Assembly: GCA_022457155.1 (NCBI GenBank)
Contig: JAJGOT010000169.1
Span: forward strand, 1,005,001-1,069,000
DNA: 64,000 nucleotides
Source: Cladopsammia gracilis
Taxonomy: Eukaryota; Cnidaria; Anthozoa; Scleractinia; Dendrophylliidae
Direction of reading: 5' to 3'
A program made the position numbers and the translations under genes. How positions within the stretch are numbered: the stretch's first letter is position 1; every line of letters begins with the position of its first letter. The notes below the pieces were generated by a model. It saw nothing but the letters and a program-made list of their open reading frames with translations. It did not search any database and was not told the DNA's origin. This document shows, piece after piece, positions 58,885 to 64,000 of the stretch.

Positions 58885-59304
58885 GCGTCATTTACATGGT
58901 ACAATGCAATCGTTGTCACAAACAATACATAGGAGAAACCAAACGACGACTTAACCGCTTTAACGAACATCGTAGACCAGTTGACAAACAAACTAACATC
59001 TCTAAACCTACTGAAGTCTCAGAACATTTTCTTTCTAACGACCATACCGCTTTGATATGCAACTTATTCCTCTTAAACTCGTTAAAACTAATCGTGACGG
59101 TGTACGTAAAGCAATTCAAGAGAAGCATATCTCGGCTTATTGAAAGAGGTCAGCCGACCCTTGAACCTAAAGGTTTAAATAGAAGAGATGAAGCATGACA
59201 TCTTTTGTAAGTTTCCATTTACTTATATTTACTGTGGTGTCATGTTGCATGTTTTTGCTTCGTTGTTTACGGTTATTTACATTTACTTTGTCACTTCAGT
59301 TTAA

Positions 59305-59732
59305 AGTGCCCCTATGATCAAATTTTTGAGTTTCATTTTTTTACATTTTCGTGTACGATTAGACTTTCTTACTCATCTTGCCAAATTTCAATTCATTTCG
59401 ACGAACATCAGAAGTCATTTTATTTTAACATTTATTTCCGAGAATTTACGGCCGCCGTTAATCAACCTTGTTCCAAGGCTTGGTTGCGAATGGGAGAAAG
59501 TGACGTCAAAGACTCAAACATACCTCACGGGTGACGTCACTTTCTCCCATTCGCAACCAAGCCTTGGAACAAGGTTGATTAATGGCGGCCGTAAATTCTC
59601 GGAAATAAATGTTAAAATAAAATGACTTCTGATGTTTGTAATGGATTGAAATTTGGCAAGATGAGTAAGAAAGTCTAATAGTACACGAAAATGTAAAAAA
59701 ATGAAAATCGAAAATTTGATCATAGGGGCACT
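59305..59732. repeat. TTAA-flanked palindromic MITE, 428 bp
   Basis: Ends AGTGCCCCTATGATCAAATT and complement; TTAA at 59301-59304 and 59733-59736. Arms of about 200 bp are nearly complementary throughout. Confidence 0.9.
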
Positions 59733-59829
59733 TTAAGCTGTCAGTAGTATCATATTTAATCCCCCCTCCCCTTTCAAATTTTAAATTGTAACGTATTTTT
59801 GCCTTACAGTAGTCATTTTCTGTAAGACC

Positions 59830-59873
59830 CTGAAGAAGAAAGGCAGTGCCTTTCGAAATATGAGATATTTTAC
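59830..59873 (+). ncRNA. Hammerhead-like core in the Penelope tail (candidate)
   Basis: CTGAAGA (59830-59836), one extra A, a perfect 7-bp stem GAAAGGC-AGT-GCCTTTC (59838-59854), then GAAA (59855-59858) and a short ATAT/ATAT stem. Stem I pairing next to the core is not evident, so activity is doubtful. Confidence 0.35.
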
Positions 59874-59939
59874 AAATATAGTCGTTTCCGTACCGTTTTT
59901 TATCAAATCGTTTCATTATTTTACAGCCGATTAGATCCT

Positions 59940-61130
59940 TTATTGCAGGATCCGGTCCTTCTATTTCGTTATGGTGGTCCGTTGCAAATACAGTTATCCT
60001 TTTTAAGCACTTTTTTTCTTTACTTTGTTATATATTAGCATTGAGAGATGGATAAATTAACCTTTGCAGTATAAGAAGTGTAATATGCCTTGAAATACAG
60101 AAAAATCAGCCAAAATGAAGCTTCTTTCTTTTGTCAATTGATGCCCTGTTAACAAGTAGGTTACAGACGATTAAGTTTTCTTTGACAAGTTTTTGCCTTG
60201 ACAAGTTTTATTTGCCCGTGTGAACGAATAAAGACCAACAAACAGTTATCTTTCACAAGTTTTCTTTGTAGCCAGCAATGCAATTGTACAGCGGACGAAG
60301 AAAGCACAACGCCATTTTATAGCACGTAGGATCTGCGAGAGACCTAACCAGATAAAAAATAAACAAACATACAATAAACTGCAGGGCTGATCTGTGACTA
60401 GGTAAAAAAAAAAAGACTTTGCGAGACACCATCACCACAGAAACCGATAAAGTAGGATCGCAACCGTGGATAGCTGTTTCGTTGTTATAGCAACTCATCA
60501 GCACGGTGTAGTGAACTAAATGTCGCCAGCAAGAAAGCCAGCGCAAATAGATTACACAATGACCCGTTCACCATATCAGGTTCCGTATTATGTACTCACT
60601 TGCATTGTCACCCGAATCACGCGCTGCCACATCACTTGTCCCGGGGAACAAGGAGCCCACAGTGTCGCAAAAAGCGCAGAAAATTTCGTGTGAACCGAAC
60701 AGCCACATCCCACTAGAGTACCCCAAGGATTCTTACCTCTTCTCGCTTGTTTCCAAGTTCCTTACTCCTTCCCTTCCCAAAGGTTCTTTGAGGTAGTGGG
60801 CTACACTAGGAAACTCCACCGAAAGAGTCTCTTTCATTTACTCTCACAGTATACCAAATGGAAGCGAAATTTAATGTTTTAGTCGTAAATATAGGCTGGG
60901 AACTCAAAGGGTAGCAATTCAACTTAAGTATAAGTCGAAGTTCCCCGAGCGGTGACTCTCTTAAGCGGACACCTCTACTTACGGCCGTCTTGACAAAACT
61001 CCGTCTGAATTTTTCTTTTACGAGAATCATTCGCGTAAGCTTCCCATACGCGGTACCGTTGGCGTGGCATTGTTCGTTGCTACCATTGTCAGGAAAACTC
61101 AACGAATACTTTCGCTGGTAAAGAATCTCA
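59940..61130. other. No gene recognised
   Basis: Unique-looking sequence. Small open frames (for example 60590-60796) have no family features. Confidence 0.4.
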
Positions 61131-61210
61131 GTGCCATCTCGGTAATTTTCATTACTCACTCGCACCTTGGTCTGTGCGAGTGAGCAATGAAAGAATCACC
61201 GAGATGACAC
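61131..61210. repeat. Small foldback, 80 bp
   Basis: GTGCCATCTCGGTAATT and its near-complement surround CTCACTCGCACCTTGGTCTG. Confidence 0.75.
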
Positions 61211-63755
61211 ACATTAGCAGAATCAGGGATGAGATAAGAAGACGGCCTTGGAATTCAGGTGCCACGAAGCTCTTTAGAACCTCAACCAATCCTGTGAGGC
61301 GTTCCGAGAATATCTTTCCCGCACTTGGAATTGTATTGGATTGGACATGAATCTACTTTGTGGAGACAGATCCAGTAACTGCATGGCCGGGCGTTAGGAT
61401 AGAGACCAGAGGATAAAAAGGCAGTAGGAAGACGTAAAACGACCTAAGCTTGACAAAGAAGAAAAATCCTACTTAAAGTACAAATTTGGACGCATTTTTT
61501 CTCAATTTCTCAAACGCGGTGTCCTCACACACACGCGCGTGTAACAACACGCGCAATGGCGCAATTTTGGCTAAAAATAGCCCAAATTGTCATTTACATG
61601 GGGACAGGCAGCTCTCAAGAAATGACATGTTGTTACGGCCTCCTTCCCTGATTATGGGTTCTGCCAATACTCATCTCATTTTGAAAACGTACGAAGACTC
61701 CCCGGATAGTATTACCTCACAGCGAGGATGCCCCGTTCTTAGGTCGACTGACCTGAGAGAAAAAACATGGCGGCTGATGTCGGCATTAATTCGAAATGAG
61801 TTTTTGTTGAGATAGACAGTTGCTCTGGGTGTGCAACTGAGACAGGCAACATGTCATTTATCTTCCTTATCTTTTCCATCCTTTACAAACGTTGCAAATT
61901 AATGTATCGTTTTGTTAGTTGAAGAAAGAAATTAAAGAAACTAAATTAATGGTAGATTCTCTTTCTTTCGTTTCGTTGCTATGGGCAAGGAATAAATGTG
62001 TGTAATTTGAAAGCAAAAGCTTCATTTGTTTGCTCAGTTCTGTCACTGTTTGCTTTTGAAAATAAAGGTTTGTTAAAGAGCACGTGAACATCATGATACA
62101 TGCATAAAATTTACTAATTAAAAGTTAACTTTAATCCTGCACGCCTACCCGTACCTTTAACAACCGCCCGTTTGCCTGGCGGCGTACTCAGAGGTAGTTA
62201 TTTAGAACGATTAGTTTGAACGGTAGAAAGAAAGAAACAGCCGCTTGCACATGTAAGTTGAAGAGTTTTATTGTTAACCGTTGCAGTCAGTATTATTAAC
62301 GACTGTCGATTACAATGATTAATGTTTCCATGGATAAGCTATCGTTTAGTTGAAGAACCTCGCAAAATATTCTAAACATGATCTAACAGAACACTTTAAT
62401 CTCTCTTTCAAAATGACAACCCTTCATGAAATAAGTATATCTTAAAGAACTGAATGAGTGCAGGTTTTTGTTAGAAAATTGTTTTAAATTACGGTTTTCT
62501 TTCCCGAGTTGGTTACAATATTTGGGACATAGTTCATAGTTGGTATTTGTCAAGCTAACATAAAGAAAAATACTTATCTGGTTCTAAAAGAAAACGAAAA
62601 ACAAAACAGAATACGGAAACCATTTAAACCGTGTCATTTCTTTTGTCGCAAAATCTAACGTTAAATTTCGATTTTGTCTTTCATCATAATCAAATATTGC
62701 AAGCAGACATGCATACGAAATTCAATTCACCTTTTGCTGTATTTACATTTGTCCGTCCTTGACTTTTGTTTTATTCAGATGGCCTTTTGACGGTAAAATA
62801 TATCGCTTATTATGTTTTTTATTCTTCTGGGACAAATCCGTGTTTTGGATTGTCGTGTACAAACGCTCAATCCGTGCTGGTGTCATTCGCTAAACACACG
62901 CTATTTTCTTGCAAATCAGTTTAAATGGACACCGTTGTCTTATACGAAATATAAATGAACTTCCTTGTCAAGTTTTACACATACTCGAAACTTTTACACC
63001 GGTTTTCAGAATAGTCTAAAGAACACAACGTTTTTTTATATATTTTTTTAATATCCGGCTCGGCGGAAAAGTCTCTCGGGAAGATACTTAAAGAAACGTT
63101 CAAGTTTGTTTTTGCTTAATTTAATTTTTTATAAGCTTATAATTTCCAGCATAACTGAATAACAGAAATATTTTATTCACTGAGGTCCTTGTGTGTGACC
63201 TCAACTCAATTGTTCCCCTTTCCTTTTGTATATTAAAAAATAAACTCAGAACCACTTTATCTGCGTTCTCTTCTTTAGGAGTACTGATAGCACGCGAGAA
63301 AACAGACATCTGGCTTTACAGAGTTACGGTGTAAAGTGGATGATTTGGCAAGACGAGCGCTGTGAGTGGATGGCTAAGCTCTTGAAAGAGGCTATGTAAA
63401 TACAGTTATGACGCACGTTGTATTTCTCACCTTGATTTTGTAAACATCCGGACAAAAAAAATCATCCTCGATTGCCAGTTTTGAAAGTTATGCTATTGTA
63501 GCTTATTCCAGCGGGTGCAAAATGAATGAAGGTTGTCCTTACTTCTGGCATTGTTGACGACATCTAAGAGACTTCCAAACAAAAGCTATCAAGTACCACT
63601 GTCCTGTGCTGGTGTTTTATTGTTATATTTTCTTTAGAATAAGGAAATTTATAATTTTTTTCCAGTTTGAAACTTTTGCGATCAAGGTGCGCGAATGGCT
63701 TAAGCAAAAAATATTATTTGTTAACATTTTATATTGTGTCGTATCTTGTAGTTCA
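61211..63755. other. Upstream of the terminal secreted-protein gene; no other gene seen
   Basis: AT-rich. Palindromic ACACGCGCGTGT lies near 61532. No promoter element could be assigned with confidence. Confidence 0.4.
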
Positions 63756-64000
63756 ATGTTGCGGAGTACAGCGTATTTGGCCATACATCTTTTAGTTTTG
63801 AATTGTTTGGTGGAATGCGCTGCGCCAGCTTCAGCGCGGAGAAATGAAATACTACCAACTTCGAAGGAATCAACTAAAAGTACACTTGAAGTGAAAGTGA
63901 CAAATGTCCGCTCAAAAGGACCTGCGAGACCAACAGCTAAAACAACAGCAGCAAGAAAAAAAGCTACAGCAAAAAAGACAACGACCTTGCCTCCCTTGAA
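63756..64000 (+). CDS. Secreted Lys/Thr/Ala-rich protein, 5' partial exon
   Basis: The frame opens at the ATG at 63756 and stays open to the window end (81 codons visible). Residues 1-27 form a signal peptide: MLRSTAY, then the hydrophobic core LAIHLLVLNCLVEC, then AAPASA as a likely cleavage region. The mature part is rich in Thr, Lys, Ala and Ser (TAKTTAARKKATAKKTTTLP), suggesting a low-complexity extracellular region that may be O-glycosylated. No domain is recognisable and the rest is outside. It could be an extracellular matrix or mucin-like protein; this is inference only. Confidence 0.65.
   Translation, partial: MLRSTAYLAIHLLVLNCLVECAAPASARRNEILPTSKESTKSTLEVKVTNVRSKGPARPTAKTTAARKKATAKKTTTLPPL

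Larger units (their letters stand above)
58883..59930 (+). pseudogene. Penelope-like element 3' part with GIY-YIG endonuclease
   Basis: The frame to 59198 shows CVIYMVQCNRCHKQYIGETK followed by RRLNRFNEHRR, the GIY-YIG nuclease domain with its Cys pair as placed in Penelope-like elements. The reverse transcriptase is missing. The tail runs to about 59930, is interrupted by a TTAA-flanked MITE (59305-59732), and includes CTGAAGAAGAAAGGC, a form seen near the 3' ends of such elements. Confidence 0.75.

Overview
The window looks like nuclear DNA of an anthozoan cnidarian, most likely a stony coral. It is AT-rich, its host genes carry short exons with GT-AG introns, and it is saturated with PIF/Harbinger, Tc1/mariner/pogo-like and TTAA-flanked elements, BEL/Pao and non-LTR retrotransposons, a Penelope-like element and a tRNA-headed SINE family. 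The species is not resolved from sequence alone; the anthozoan call is inference from gene and repeat content.

Four host genes are supported. (1) A single-exon class A GPCR lies on the minus strand at 17002-17946. (2) A type II membrane alpha-1,3-fucosyltransferase (GT10) lies on the plus strand, joined from 20098-20608 and 25107-25702 (368 aa); its 4.5 kb intron holds two broken RecQ-like helicase fragments on opposite strands. (3) A TKS4/TKS5-like (SH3PXD2-type) adaptor fills 31319-57588 on the minus strand. I reconstruct 12 exons with exact phase continuity (2250 nt, 749 aa): an N-terminal PX domain and six SH3 domains, including two very small linker exons of 26 and 38 nt. (4) The start of a secreted Lys/Thr/Ala-rich protein begins at 63756 and runs off the window.

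Layout: 1-3760 is a PIF/Harbinger transposon with a HARBI1-type transposase (late frameshift) and a convergent, spliced Myb/SANT-like partner gene (homopolymer frameshift). 3760-16200 is gene-free and consists of nested MITEs, an approximately 2.1 kb interrupted palindrome and a dispersed repeat family (R1). 16900-25700 holds the GPCR and the fucosyltransferase. 25790-27450 is a decayed LINE split by a pogo-like element. 27500-31300 contains MITEs. 31300-57600 is the TKS-like gene, whose introns carry a truncated BEL/Pao gag-pol, a LINE reverse transcriptase, several nested MITE clusters, minisatellites and SINEs. 57600-60000 holds its upstream region, a 142-bp satellite and the 3' part of a Penelope-like element with a hammerhead-like motif. 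60000-63700 is largely featureless.

The host genes have no evident joint function; they are neighbours in a transposon-rich region. The strongest leads in Part 2 are the six-SH3 TKS-like gene, a TTAA-flanked element retaining a THAP exon, a LINE 3' hairpin with compensatory changes between two copies, the interrupted palindrome with SINE ends, and several nested insertions whose target-site duplications give an order of events.
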